Positions 8,798 through 17,030 of a stretch of 64,000 bases of DNA are shown piece after piece. Numbering within the stretch: the stretch's first letter is position 1; the number at the start of each line of letters is the position of its first letter. Source of the DNA: Pedobacter soli (lineage in GTDB: Bacteria > Bacteroidota > Bacteroidia > Sphingobacteriales > Sphingobacteriaceae); contig NZ_FMZH01000013.1 in assembly GCF_900101435.1 (NCBI RefSeq), forward strand, positions 62,001 to 126,000. Direction: 5' to 3'. Position numbers and translations under genes: made by a program. The notes under the pieces were generated by a model. The model made no database searches. It was given only the letters and a program-made list of their open reading frames with translations, and was not told where the DNA came from.

Positions 8798-9599
8798 CAA
8801 GATCACCGATGGCCGGATAAAGACTTTATTGCGGGTCCTGCTTTTTTGTATGTTATGTGCACTCATACTGGTTACGGGTTCTGCGTCACTGAAAAACTGG
8901 AAAAACTCCTGGGCAGACCTTTCACTCAGCGCATTTGCCGCTACGGCATCATTTCTACTCACCATTCCGTTTGCAAAATGGGAGAAGTTATCATTGGGGC
9001 AACTTGGTGTCGTTCCGGGCAAGGCGACCTTGGGCAGAATGCTTCCCGGTTTTTTTATCGGCCTGCTTATTGCCGGTCTTCATTTATCTTTAGTGCTGAC
9101 TTTTGGGCATATCAGTTTGATCAATACAACCCTGTCATTTAGCTCGGTCGCTTTATCTTTCCTCCTCTATTTGATTTTGGCCGCAAGGGAAGAAATCACA
9201 TTTCGCGGTTACGCGCTCCGCAGCCTGTCTTACAAGATCGGTCCCTGGAAAGCGCAGATCATTCTTGCCATCATTTTCGCGCTGGAACACATGGCCGGAG
9301 GTTTTACCTGGCAGCAAGCCTTTTTTGGTTCCGGCGTAGGTGCCTTAGTGTTCGGCCTGGCAGCATTGCGCACCAAAGGCATAGCGATGCCCATTGGACT
9401 TCATGCTGCATGGAATTTCGGGCAATGGTGTTTCGGCCTTAAAAACATACCGGGGATCTGGCAGGTTTCAGTCAGTAAAGGGTTTGAAGAAAAAAATGAG
9501 CAAATCACTATGATTTGCTACCTGATCGTAATGGGGCTGGCAATAGCAGCCTTTTACCTGTATCCTTTAAGAACATTATCAAAAGCCGCAAAAGTATGA
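8778..9599 (+). CDS. CPBP-family intramembrane metalloprotease
   Basis: A 273-residue membrane protein with about eight hydrophobic segments and all three CPBP motifs: EEITFR near residue 138, FALEH near 173 and HAAWN near 212. It overlaps the preceding CPBP gene, implying translational coupling and joint function. The pair sits 0.2 kb from the divergent ABC exporter operon, a neighbourhood often seen for peptide or bacteriocin-type export systems, but no precursor peptide gene was found here. Confidence 0.9.
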   Translation: MKRTVYNKITDGRIKTLLRVLLFCMLCALILVTGSASLKNWKNSWADLSLSAFAATASFLLTIPFAKWEKLSLGQLGVVPGKATLGRMLPGFFIGLLIAGLHLSLVLTFGHISLINTTLSFSSVALSFLLYLILAAREEITFRGYALRSLSYKIGPWKAQIILAIIFALEHMAGGFTWQQAFFGSGVGALVFGLAALRTKGIAMPIGLHAAWNFGQWCFGLKNIPGIWQVSVSKGFEEKNEQITMICYLIVMGLAIAAFYLYPLRTLSKAAKV

Positions 9600-9718
9600 G
9601 ACTAACCAGCACACGTCGACTATAAAGGAAAACCCGTATTAGACCAACTGTAAAGTTATTGACGGATAAGACCAAATACGTTTTTACTATTACTGATCAT
9701 CAGTGATTTAAAGTTATT

Positions 9719-9734
9719 ATCGTAATATTGCAAT
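9719..9734. promoter_or_regulatory. ArsR-type operator palindrome 1
   Basis: ATCGTAATATTGCAAT, a near-perfect palindrome around AATATT, lies 58 bp before the arsR start. Two further copies occur at 9761 and 10124. Confidence 0.75.
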
Positions 9735-9760
9735 CAAATGTTTTGGTTTTTTAAAATCAT

Positions 9761-9776
9761 ATCATAATATTGCGAT
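9761..9776. promoter_or_regulatory. ArsR-type operator palindrome 2
   Basis: ATCATAATATTGCGAT ends directly before the arsR start codon at 9777, so bound repressor would cover the translation start region. It shares its core with the copies at 9719 and 10124. Confidence 0.75.
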
Positions 9777-10106
9777 ATGGGAACGACGAAATCAGAAAAA
9801 TTTACCGCCGAGCAGAACAGGTTGGCTATACAATTGAAAGCCATCGCGCATCCGGCCCGCATTGCTATTCTGCAACAGCTTATCAAAGTAAATGCCTGTA
9901 TCTGTGGTGAGCTGGTAAATGAATTTGGGTTGGCACAGGCCACCATCTCACAGCACCTGAAAGAACTGAAGAATGCAGGAATCATACAGGGCAACATTGA
10001 AGGTGCTAGTGTATGCTACTGTATCGAACCAAAAGCATGGAAAGCGTTACTCGAAGAACTCAACGGGCTGTTTGGTTCATTTAAAAATGGGCAGAACTGC
10101 TGTTAA
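9777..10106 (+). CDS. arsR: ArsR-family metalloregulatory repressor
   Basis: A 109-residue winged-helix repressor that would release DNA on binding arsenite or a related metalloid. The helix-turn-helix reads ATISQHLKELKNAGII. Candidate ligand cysteines are in NACICGELV, at the place of the classical ELCVCDL box, plus CYC and a C-terminal CC pair. Two palindromes precede the gene and one lies between it and arsM, so autoregulation is likely. It is the first gene of the ars cluster. Confidence 0.92.
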   Translation: MGTTKSEKFTAEQNRLAIQLKAIAHPARIAILQQLIKVNACICGELVNEFGLAQATISQHLKELKNAGIIQGNIEGASVCYCIEPKAWKALLEELNGLFGSFKNGQNCC

Positions 10107-10123
10107 AAAATTTGACCAAATCA

Positions 10124-10139
10124 ATCGTAATATTACAAT
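10124..10139. promoter_or_regulatory. ArsR-type operator palindrome 3
   Basis: ATCGTAATATTACAAT lies 4 bp before the arsM start, with the same core as the two copies before arsR. It suggests separate or additional control of arsM by the same repressor. Confidence 0.72.
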
Positions 10140-10143
10140 CAAT

Positions 10144-10989
10144 ATGGAAAAGGATGAAAAACTAAAAAAGCTCGTTAGACACAAGTACAGCGAGATCGCC
10201 TTACAGGACAAGGATATCAACTCCGCATCATGCTGTGGTGCGGGTGGGTGCTCAACAGAAGTGTACAACATCATGACCGATGATTATACTGGGATTGATG
10301 GCTATAATCCAGATGCTGATTTAGGACTTGGATGCGGCCTGCCAACCCAGTTTGCCAGGATAAAGCCTGGTGATGTGGTAATCGACCTTGGGAGTGGCGC
10401 GGGCAACGACTGCTTTATTGCTCGTAAGGAAACAGGCGAGACAGGCAAAGTCATTGGGATCGACTTTACTCCAGCCATGATCCAAAAGGCAAGGGTAAAT
10501 GCAGAAAAACTGGGCTACCATAATATAGAATTCAGACAGGGAGACATCGAGAAGATGCCTGTCACCTCTGATATAGCGGATGTGATTGTGAGCAACTGCG
10601 TGTTAAACCTTGTGCCGAATAAAGATGCTGTTATCAAAGAAATCTTTAGGGTGCTCAAACCTGGCGGACACTTCAGTATTTCTGATGTGGTTCTGGTGGG
10701 TGCGCTACCGGATGCACTCAGGAAGGACGCCGAAATGTATGCCGGTTGTGTAGCTGGTGCCATTCAAAAGGAAACCTATCTTAAGCTAATCGATAATAAC
10801 GGCTTCCAGAACGTGACGGTACAAAAGGAAAAACCGATCATTATCCCTGATGATATTCTTTCGAAATATCTGTCAACACAAGATATTGATAGCTACAAAA
10901 ATGGCAATACCGGCATTTTTAGCGTAACTGTATTTGCGGAGAAACCAGCAGTTAAGCAGGCTTGTTGTCCAACGGGATGCTGCGATTAG
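10144..10989 (+). CDS. arsM: Arsenite S-adenosylmethionine methyltransferase
   Basis: A 281-residue cytoplasmic enzyme that methylates trivalent arsenic with SAM. It shows the SAM site VIDLGSGAGNDC, the DFTPAMIQKA loop and the conserved cysteines of ArsM: GLGCG, SNCVLNLVP and AGCVAGA, with additional N-terminal SCCGAGGCS and C-terminal ACCPTGCCD clusters that may hold metalloid. ATG 10144 is chosen because the family begins with MEKDEKLKKLVRHKY-like sequence and because it sits right after operator 3; an open frame further upstream is non-coding in character. It is followed 2 bp later by a small ORF. Confidence 0.93.
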   Translation: MEKDEKLKKLVRHKYSEIALQDKDINSASCCGAGGCSTEVYNIMTDDYTGIDGYNPDADLGLGCGLPTQFARIKPGDVVIDLGSGAGNDCFIARKETGETGKVIGIDFTPAMIQKARVNAEKLGYHNIEFRQGDIEKMPVTSDIADVIVSNCVLNLVPNKDAVIKEIFRVLKPGGHFSISDVVLVGALPDALRKDAEMYAGCVAGAIQKETYLKLIDNNGFQNVTVQKEKPIIIPDDILSKYLSTQDIDSYKNGNTGIFSVTVFAEKPAVKQACCPTGCCD

Positions 10990-10991
10990 CG

Positions 10992-11120
10992 ATGAAAACC
11001 GAAGCGTTCAGCAAGTATGAAAAACCGATCACAATCGCCTTTTCCGTTATTGTGCTACAGCTCATCTTCGGCTTCGACGCGAAGTTTTGTATCATAAACA
11101 TCATTTGGCTATGCATTTAA
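10992..11120 (+). CDS. 42-aa hydrophobic small ORF in the ars cluster
   Basis: An ATG frame starting 2 bp after the arsM stop and overlapping the arsC start encodes MKTEAFSKYEKPITIAFSVI followed by a hydrophobic run and stop. It predicts one to two membrane segments. It could be a genuine small membrane protein or the 5' remnant of a membrane gene such as an exporter, whose remainder was lost when arsC moved close. No family is recognised. Confidence 0.4.
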   Translation: MKTEAFSKYEKPITIAFSVIVLQLIFGFDAKFCIINIIWLCI

Positions 11121-11545
11121 AGAATATGAAAAAAATATTGGTACTATGTACCGGAAATAGTTGCCGTAGCCAGATTGCGGAGGGCTACTTAAGGCATTTC
11201 GCAGGGAACATCGCTGAAATTTTCAGTGCTGGAGTCGAAACGCATGGGGTCAATCCAAAAGCCATTGAAATCATGAAACATGACGGAATAGATATATCGT
11301 TACATACTTCGAACAACATTAACGAATATGCTGAAATCGACTTCGATTATCTAATTACGGTATGTGACAATGCAAATAGAAGCTGTCCTTACTTTCCGTC
11401 CAAAGCGATAAAACTCCATTACGACTTTCCAGACCCCGCTAAGGCGATTGGCACTGAAGAACAGGTCATGGAGCAGTTCAGAGAAGTTCGGGAAATGATC
11501 CGTAGGTATATAAGGAATTTCGTCAAAGAAAACCTTGAGGATTAA
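11111..11545 (+). CDS. arsC: Arsenate reductase, thioredoxin-coupled LMW-phosphatase type
   Basis: A protein of about 144 residues that reduces arsenate to arsenite. It carries the P-loop LCTGNSCRS (nucleophilic Cys and Arg), the second redox pair VCDNANRSC (two cysteines six residues apart, as in Bacillus ArsC Cys82/Cys89) and the acid loop DFPDPA. ATG 11111 is used; ATG 11126 (MKKILVLC) is equally plausible and matches the family better. It is the last gene of the cluster and is followed by a hairpin terminator. No arsenite exporter gene follows. Confidence 0.93.
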   Translation: MHLKNMKKILVLCTGNSCRSQIAEGYLRHFAGNIAEIFSAGVETHGVNPKAIEIMKHDGIDISLHTSNNINEYAEIDFDYLITVCDNANRSCPYFPSKAIKLHYDFPDPAKAIGTEEQVMEQFREVREMIRRYIRNFVKENLED

Positions 11546-11554
11546 TGACTTAAA

Positions 11555-11594
11555 GCAAAAAGGCAGTTCAGCACGATTCGGATTGCCTTTTTGC
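11555..11594. terminator. Terminator after arsC
   Basis: The perfect 11-bp arms GCAAAAAGGCA and TGCCTTTTTGC enclose an 18-base loop, starting 10 bp after the arsC stop. The A and T runs within the arms let it work in either direction. Confidence 0.75.
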
Positions 11595-12276
11595 TCATAG
11601 AAGATAGTTCTTTCAGTCTTAAGGGAGCCTAATTATTTACTTTTTCCTCTTAAAAATTTAACTATTAAGAATAGCGTAAAAATTACAAATGATTTTACCA
11701 AAATATCCAAGATACTAGCGGACATCCTACAAATTTAGTTTCCTCGACTATCATGATGTGCTTATCTGAATAATCTTGGGGTTGATTGATTAATCTAATT
11801 AAACTCCGAAAAATCAGTTAACAGCAGCAACTGATGGGATGAAATCCGGACTAAAAATATTCGATGTATATCGATATAAAGGTAAGGAATTACCAGGCAA
11901 CCATCTTTGTATGTTGGACGAGGCGCTTGAATCTTCTCTTTCCCGAAATAAGTGGCCGCTCACCTAGATTAAAATTTGACAGCTGCTTTGCTGAAATCAC
12001 CAGATTTTCTTAGTTTCGATCAAGAAAATGAGTCTTGACTGCAATTCACTGTTAAGGTGCTTTCCTGATTTTGGTGATTAGGTTGTTTGGAATATTTATT
12101 ATTTCCCTTAACCCAGGTCATCGCTAGACGTTAATCTGGTTGCATTTTAGAACGTCTTATAAACCATTTGCAAAACTAGCAATCTCCTTAATCCCTGAGT
12201 GGTGAGCATATTTGTTCCATTTTAAGACGCTTCAAATTATCAAATAAATTTAAATCTATAATTCAAGATATTACCT
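11595..12276. other. Gene-free stretch
   Basis: AT-rich DNA with no supportable gene, RNA or repeat. It may be decayed sequence between the ars cluster and the mobile-element relics. Confidence 0.5.
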
Positions 12277-12468
12277 ATGTTGTTAGGCCAGAAGATAAGA
12301 GTTCAAAGATTAACAAAAAAATATAGCCAGCAGTTTATGGCTGATAAATTAGGTATATCTCAGTTCGCTTATTCAAAAATTGAAAGAGGTAAAACTGATA
12401 TTACAGTACGGCGTATGATCGATATCGCCAATATCTTGGAAATACCTGCTGCGAAATTACTTCCCTAA
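12277..12468 (+). CDS. XRE-family helix-turn-helix protein, 63 aa
   Basis: A single-domain DNA-binding protein of the lambda-repressor/XRE type: GQKIRVQRL starts helix 1, SQQFMADKLGISQFAYSKIE is the helix-turn-helix and ILEIPAAKLLP ends the domain. It has no partner toxin or effector gene next to it and sits in decayed sequence before a transposase relic, so it may be an orphan regulator from a mobile element. Confidence 0.8.
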   Translation: MLLGQKIRVQRLTKKYSQQFMADKLGISQFAYSKIERGKTDITVRRMIDIANILEIPAAKLLP

Positions 12469-12593
12469 AAAAAAAGCTCGAAGCCGTCTCATCAATCGAT
12501 TTAGCTGATCTATCAGTAAAGGTGTACTGCTTCAGCCTGCTTGCGTTCTTATTGGTGCTTTAAGAGCGTTTTGAAGGTAAAAAGCCCGTTTTC

Positions 12594-12965
12594 TCAGGCT
12601 TTCCACTTTCGGAGGTTATGAGTGATGGTCAATAAGCCTATGTCGGCTTCGGTTTTGAACAGTCCTGTAAATAGAGAGTGTCAGAAGCCATGATTCTGCT
12701 TCAATTGGGCAAACACACATTCTACATCAGCAGGCCGTCATTTCCGATATTCGATGGGTTGTTCGGTATTTAATCTTTGCTTCGCTATCTGCTTGTGTTT
12801 TCTTAGACCGTGATTGATTCAACAATCCTGTTGCCTGCTGCTTTATGACATACACCCCGGATCGGGCCTTCCAGCACAAATTCATCGAAAGGTGAATTGT
12901 TACTTGTTTTTGTTTTGGTGCTTTGGTGAGGAGGGGGCATGTGAGTAGGTTTATCCATCAAGATT
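12594..12965 (-). pseudogene. IS1182-family transposase relic (C-terminal part)
   Basis: On the minus strand, one frame reads RPADVECVFAQLKQNHGF, stop, HSLFTGLFKTEADIGLLTI and THNLRKW before the final TGA at 12594-12596. This is the characteristic C-terminus of Bacteroidota IS1182-type transposases. Upstream, in another frame, GPIRGVCHKAAGNRIVES matches their CPLRGxCHK block. Two in-frame TGA codons stand where Arg codons (CGA) are expected, and there is at least one frameshift. The element is dead. The N-terminal two thirds are not recognisable; the left boundary given is approximate. Confidence 0.75.
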
Positions 12966-13364
12966 TATCCGTATCCTTGTATAATTCAGGTAAATTGTTC
13001 GAGCTTTCTAACCCGGGCCAACATCGACTTTTCTCAGATCAAGGCCAGCATTATGGAAAATGTATTCAGCAGATATTCCGCCGCTGCAAGTGAATCAGCA
13101 ATGCCGAGGATAAACGCTTAACCGATAACGGAAGAATTCAAAATGCTGATTCCGTCTGACATCAACTACAGCTTTAATCAGTCATCACTATGGATACAGT
13201 AAAAAAAATGGTACTCCAGTTTACTGCAATGTAGAAGTCGTTTATGCTGGCTTGAGAAACGCAGCGAATGGACCGTTGGTTAGAATACCGCTTAAAACAA
13301 ATTCCATTCAGCTCATTCTACTGTAGCCCGACAGGTAATGATAAATAGCCACAGCGCAGAAATT
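12966..13364. other. Decayed intergenic stretch
   Basis: No intact gene. It may contain the unrecognisable remainder of the transposase relic. Confidence 0.4.
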
Positions 13365-13529
13365 TTATAAATAAATCGCCAGTGCCGCCACGATAATCCA
13401 AATCACTCCAAAAGTGCTGCCTACATAAAGCACCTGTTTATGTTTGTTAAGGTTCTTTTTAATTAATCCGGCGTAAATTAGCCAACCAAAGAATAATATA
13501 AAATAAGCGGGTACCAGGAAAAGCAACAT
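13365..13529 (-). CDS. 54-aa two-segment membrane protein
   Basis: From ATG 13529 the frame encodes MLLFLVPAYFILFFGWLIYA, a short basic loop (KKNLNKHKQ) and a second hydrophobic segment ending VAALAIYL. Two membrane segments with a positively charged connector are typical of genuine small membrane proteins. Family and function are unknown. A longer frame upstream to 13589 lacks protein-like character. Confidence 0.45.
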   Translation of the reverse strand: MLLFLVPAYFILFFGWLIYAGLIKKNLNKHKQVLYVGSTFGVIWIIVAALAIYL

Positions 13530-13756
13530 GATTATAAGATGATTGTTTCCTAGGCAATATAAGAAAATGAAATCGCATTTTAGTGACATAGTAAGACAAT
13601 AAAATCGGGTACATTCCCTGCCCAGTATTACAGTTGAAAAATTGACTGTATGATATAAAGGTTTTCGAACATATTATCATGTGCGCTGGTGGCTATTTTA
13701 GCTATCTTGGCTAGGGGATCCTCTGAAAAATAAGCTCCTGTGATTTTTTTACTTAG

Positions 13757-13957
13757 CTATTTTTTGTTCAATTCTTCTCCGTTGTGTATGCGCTTCATAT
13801 TACCCCGGTCTTTTATTTCCCCGGATCCTCGGATGTCCCGTTTTTTTCTGTTTTCCGTTTTTAGGTCCTTTTCATTGACCTTCAATAAAGCGCATAAAGT
13901 ACCTGTAGGCATTTTGAGTAGCAAATTTCTGAACAATCCGTTTGCTGGAAAGACCAT
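13757..13957 (-). CDS. Possible 66-aa basic protein
   Basis: A minus-strand frame encoding a lysine-rich, hydrophilic tail (VNEKDLKTENRKKRDIRGSG) after a short hydrophobic start. No family is recognised, and there is no operon partner. Overlapping frames on the other strand are equally long, so it may be a chance frame. Confidence 0.25.
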   Translation of the reverse strand: MVFPANGLFRNLLLKMPTGTLCALLKVNEKDLKTENRKKRDIRGSGEIKDRGNMKRIHNGEELNKK

Positions 13958-14235
13958 GCCCTAAAGGGTTTGCTGAAAAAAAATCTTCCTCCTGCGGAGC
14001 GTATTTTTTTCGCAAAGTCTTGCCTTGCAGGCCGGATTGTGATCAGGTGAGGTGGCTTAACAAAAAGCCAGGAGGTTCCTGCCGACTGACTTTGAACACT
14101 AAAATAATTAAGCCATGTACCCATTAAAAGCAAGAAGCCCGCCGCTCCCAGACTTCCGCAAAGCGGAGCGCAAACACTCTACCTGTTAGCGAAATAATCA
14201 ATCAATTTTTTATTAAACATTTAAGAAAGAATATC
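13958..14235. other. Leader region of the mobile-element module
   Basis: No gene is supported here. The A-rich last 60 bp lead into the gene starting at 14236. Confidence 0.4.
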
Positions 14236-14784
14236 ATGAAAAATCAGGATATCAACAACACAAACGTAAATGAAAAAGCAAACTTTATAGATCTAAAAAA
14301 CGCTAAAAACCCACTCTATCAGCCAATGGCAGGAAAAACAGTGTTAAATATTGAAAATAAAACAACCTCACCAGAAAACACTAAAAGTGCAGAAAACATA
14401 GCCAAGGAAAAAGCGGAGAATATCACTGCAGCTGAAGCCACAAAGGAAACACCGCAAAATGTTGCCGTGAAAGTTGAAAAAACTGCACTTAATTTAGAGG
14501 GAACCCTGAAACTCGTAGAAGAACTGCATCGCAGAATGGTACAAAGGGGGAGATTGGTATATACCATTGAAAACCTGGACAGGTTCGAAATTGAGCAAAA
14601 AGAAGAAGCGGAAGATACTTTATCAAATTATTACCAAGGCTGTGAACTGGAGATAACAGATGATAAACGCAATAAATTCTCCACAAAAAACCCGGTAATT
14701 ATCAAAGCAGTTGCCCTGTTCGTTCGAAATTTATGTACCGACCGATTGGCAGAAATAGAGGCAGAAATTACTATCCCTGCCTAA
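14236..14784 (+). CDS. Hypothetical mobile-element protein, 182 aa
   Basis: A soluble, low-complexity protein: residues 1-85 are rich in Asn, Lys, Glu and Ala (probably disordered), while residues 90-182 look folded (LVEELHRRMVQRGRLVYTIE, then FSTKNPVIIKAVALFVRNLC). No family is recognised. It is followed by a strong hairpin terminator and by DUF932-type genes, so it belongs to a plasmid/ICE maintenance module. Confidence 0.65.
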   Translation: MKNQDINNTNVNEKANFIDLKNAKNPLYQPMAGKTVLNIENKTTSPENTKSAENIAKEKAENITAAEATKETPQNVAVKVEKTALNLEGTLKLVEELHRRMVQRGRLVYTIENLDRFEIEQKEEAEDTLSNYYQGCELEITDDKRNKFSTKNPVIIKAVALFVRNLCTDRLAEIEAEITIPA

Positions 14785-14793
14785 GCCGTTATT

Positions 14794-14820
14794 ACCCTGC
14801 CCGAACCGGGCAGGGTTTAA
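14794..14820 (+). terminator. Hairpin terminator
   Basis: ACCCTGCCCG and CGGGCAGGGT pair perfectly around the loop AAC, just after the stop at 14784. The following sequence is TTAA, so it is a strong hairpin with a weak T tract. Confidence 0.7.
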
Positions 14821-14965
14821 TCTAAACATCAAGATAAGGTACGATGCATTTTTGAACTTCCTGGCCAATTATTGCAGAGGATACACAGCAAACCTGCTGG
14901 AGCAAGATCCAGGGGATTTGATCTCCAGTACAGCCAGTTTTAAACTACTATAACAATAATACCCC

Positions 14966-15160
14966 ATGAAAACAGAAGAAATATTTTTTATTGTCCGTAT
15001 CGAGGTTAAGACCCAACATGGACATATCAATGAAACGTTACAGGAAATGGAGAAAACATCACGCTTCTTTATTACCAATACCCCTAAAGTAAAAGTTACC
15101 CATTCCGAAATCTTAACTACCCAAACCCGAAACCTAAAAAATCGAAACCATGGCGCATAA
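14966..15160 (+). CDS. Small hypothetical protein, 64 aa
   Basis: The frame starts MKTEEIFFIVRIEVKTQHGH and continues with a charged, strand-like pattern (ETLQEMEKTSRFFITNTPKV). It ends inside the first codons of the DUF932 gene (11-bp overlap), suggesting translational coupling. No family is known; proteins of this size before DUF932 genes are plausible parts of the same mobile module. Confidence 0.5.
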   Translation: MKTEEIFFIVRIEVKTQHGHINETLQEMEKTSRFFITNTPKVKVTHSEILTTQTRNLKNRNHGA

Positions 15161-16214
15161 CTTATATTACAACCAGAAAAACAAAGAACACAGTTTCTTT
15201 ACCGTTAAAGAAAAAGCATGGCATGGACTGGGTAAGGTTGTCGAAGAATACCCTACCAGTGCCGAGGCCATACAATATGCAGCTTTAAACTACACTGTTG
15301 AAAAAAGACCTTTATTCACCTTAGGCAACATTAACTTTGATCTGCTAAATGCTTATGCCAATCCAATCGAACCACAGTTAGCAGTGCCGAACTATTATGC
15401 AACCATTAGAACCGATACAGAAGAAATTTTGGGTGTAGTGGGAAAAGATTACCAGATTGTACAGAATACAGAGGCCTTTTCATTTTTCGATAGCATAGTG
15501 GGAAATGACACTGATATACGCTATGAAACAGCTGGTGCCTTAGGAAAAGGGGAACGGATTTTTATTACGGCAAAACTTCCGGATTATATCCGGGTGGGAA
15601 GGGATGACCTGATTGAAAAATATGTTTTTCTCACCACTTCTCATGATGGATTTGGTAGTATTACAGCTGCTTTTACCCCTATCAGGATAGTTTGCCAGAA
15701 TACCTTGAATGCTGCTATTCGCTCGAAACAGAATAGTGTTAAAATCCGTCATACCGCCAGTGCTGTGGAAAGGTTAAAGCAAGCCCACCTGTTGATGGGA
15801 ATGACAAACAGTTTGGCCACGGAAATGGAACAACTTTTTAATTATTGGTCAAAAGTCCGCATTAACGATAAAGAACTTAAAAAATTAATAGGTATTGCAA
15901 TGGCACCGGGCAAAGAAGTGCTTAACAGTTTACAGGAAGAAAAATTTCATCACCTGTCGAGCCATTATTTGAATATGGTAGATGATGTTTTAACCTATGC
16001 GCTTGCAGCTCCTTCACAAAGGGGGGCGACCACCAAAGGAACATTGTTTGGCGCATATAATGCCATTACCGGTTATTTCCAGAATGTCAGAAGTTTTAGC
16101 ACTGATGAGCATAAACTCAAAAGTATCATGTGGGGGACTGGTCAACTGCGCGCACAAACCACATTCAACCTATGTGAAAAATTTGCTTATGGGGGAATCA
16201 ATCAGTTAAATTGA
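15150..16214 (+). CDS. DUF932 / phage-plasmid-like protein
   Basis: A 354-residue cytoplasmic protein of the DUF932 (TIGR03299-like) family, found on phages, plasmids and conjugative elements with unknown function. The family pattern is clear: opening KAWHGLGKVVEEYPTSAEAI, the central VVGKDYQIVQNTEAFSFFDS and LTTSHDGFGSITAAFTPIRI followed by VCQNTLNAA. Length is as usual for the family and no defect is visible. It marks the 14.2-17.0 kb stretch as mobile-element derived. Confidence 0.88.
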   Translation: MAHNLYYNQKNKEHSFFTVKEKAWHGLGKVVEEYPTSAEAIQYAALNYTVEKRPLFTLGNINFDLLNAYANPIEPQLAVPNYYATIRTDTEEILGVVGKDYQIVQNTEAFSFFDSIVGNDTDIRYETAGALGKGERIFITAKLPDYIRVGRDDLIEKYVFLTTSHDGFGSITAAFTPIRIVCQNTLNAAIRSKQNSVKIRHTASAVERLKQAHLLMGMTNSLATEMEQLFNYWSKVRINDKELKKLIGIAMAPGKEVLNSLQEEKFHHLSSHYLNMVDDVLTYALAAPSQRGATTKGTLFGAYNAITGYFQNVRSFSTDEHKLKSIMWGTGQLRAQTTFNLCEKFAYGGINQLN

Positions 16215-16364
16215 TGGAATGGCTGAAAGGCCATTTCATCTTTAAAATGGTCCGGACGCGCTCCGCGCGTGAAGCAGGATTACCAGATAAAATGAAAAGT
16301 TTTATCTTCGCTCAGTCAAAAGCTGGCGTTTCGCTTATTTGTAAAGAAAAATCTAATATCGATT

Positions 16365-17030
16365 ATGTTAAGAGCAGTTCCAACAAAATCAGGTACAGGT
16401 ATACAGTTCTGGGGAGGCTATGAAGACCTTTTTGCTATGTACCAGACCCTCATGAAACTTACGGGTGAAGAAGAAACCATGTATGATGATAGAGAGGCCA
16501 GGGACATTATTATTTATAGCTTCATGCACGAGCTGCGCGCAGCATATTCCGGGAAATTAGACGAAAAAAGCTCAGTCAATTTCCAGGGAGATCTGGAAGG
16601 GTTTTATGGCTTTCGATTCAGTTACATTGACCTTATATTTTTAATAGCTTCACTTCGTTACAATGCCAGCTACGCTGTTCTCGACAGTTTCGACCAGGAG
16701 AACCTTGGCACACTGGAAACCCTGATGAAAGCAGCTATGATGAGCTACGATGAAATAGGGACTAATGCAATCCTGCCATTTTTGAAACCAGGTGCTATTG
16801 ATGCAGCGCATCCTTTGCTGATGCAGTTTAACCAGCAACTGGCCATAGATTTCTATCAGAAAAAATCTGGAATTACAAGGTTCAGAAATATCCCCGATAT
16901 GCTATTGCAAACTGTGGAATTTCATCCCAGTTATTATGCTTTTCATTCACGCTTGTACGCTATGGCAATGGAAGCCGGATGTCCCATAAATCAGCTTGAC
17001 AGTGTGGAATATCAAAATATCAAATGGTAA
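16365..17030 (+). CDS. Hypothetical protein, DUF6904-like
   Basis: A 221-residue soluble protein beginning MLRAVPTKSGTGIQFWGGYE, which resembles the opening of DUF6904-type proteins (basic start, then a GDY/GxYxD-L motif and YQTLMKLTGEE). The body is alpha-helical (DIIIYSFMHELRAAYSG). The assignment is from memory of the pattern and uncertain. It follows the DUF932 gene after 150 bp and is the last intact gene of the mobile module. Confidence 0.55.
   Translation: MLRAVPTKSGTGIQFWGGYEDLFAMYQTLMKLTGEEETMYDDREARDIIIYSFMHELRAAYSGKLDEKSSVNFQGDLEGFYGFRFSYIDLIFLIASLRYNASYAVLDSFDQENLGTLETLMKAAMMSYDEIGTNAILPFLKPGAIDAAHPLLMQFNQQLAIDFYQKKSGITRFRNIPDMLLQTVEFHPSYYAFHSRLYAMAMEAGCPINQLDSVEYQNIKW

Noticed and set aside
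11595..12276. A hidden gene downstream of arsC
   Set aside because: All frames are interrupted by stops and no protein-like stretch could be found.
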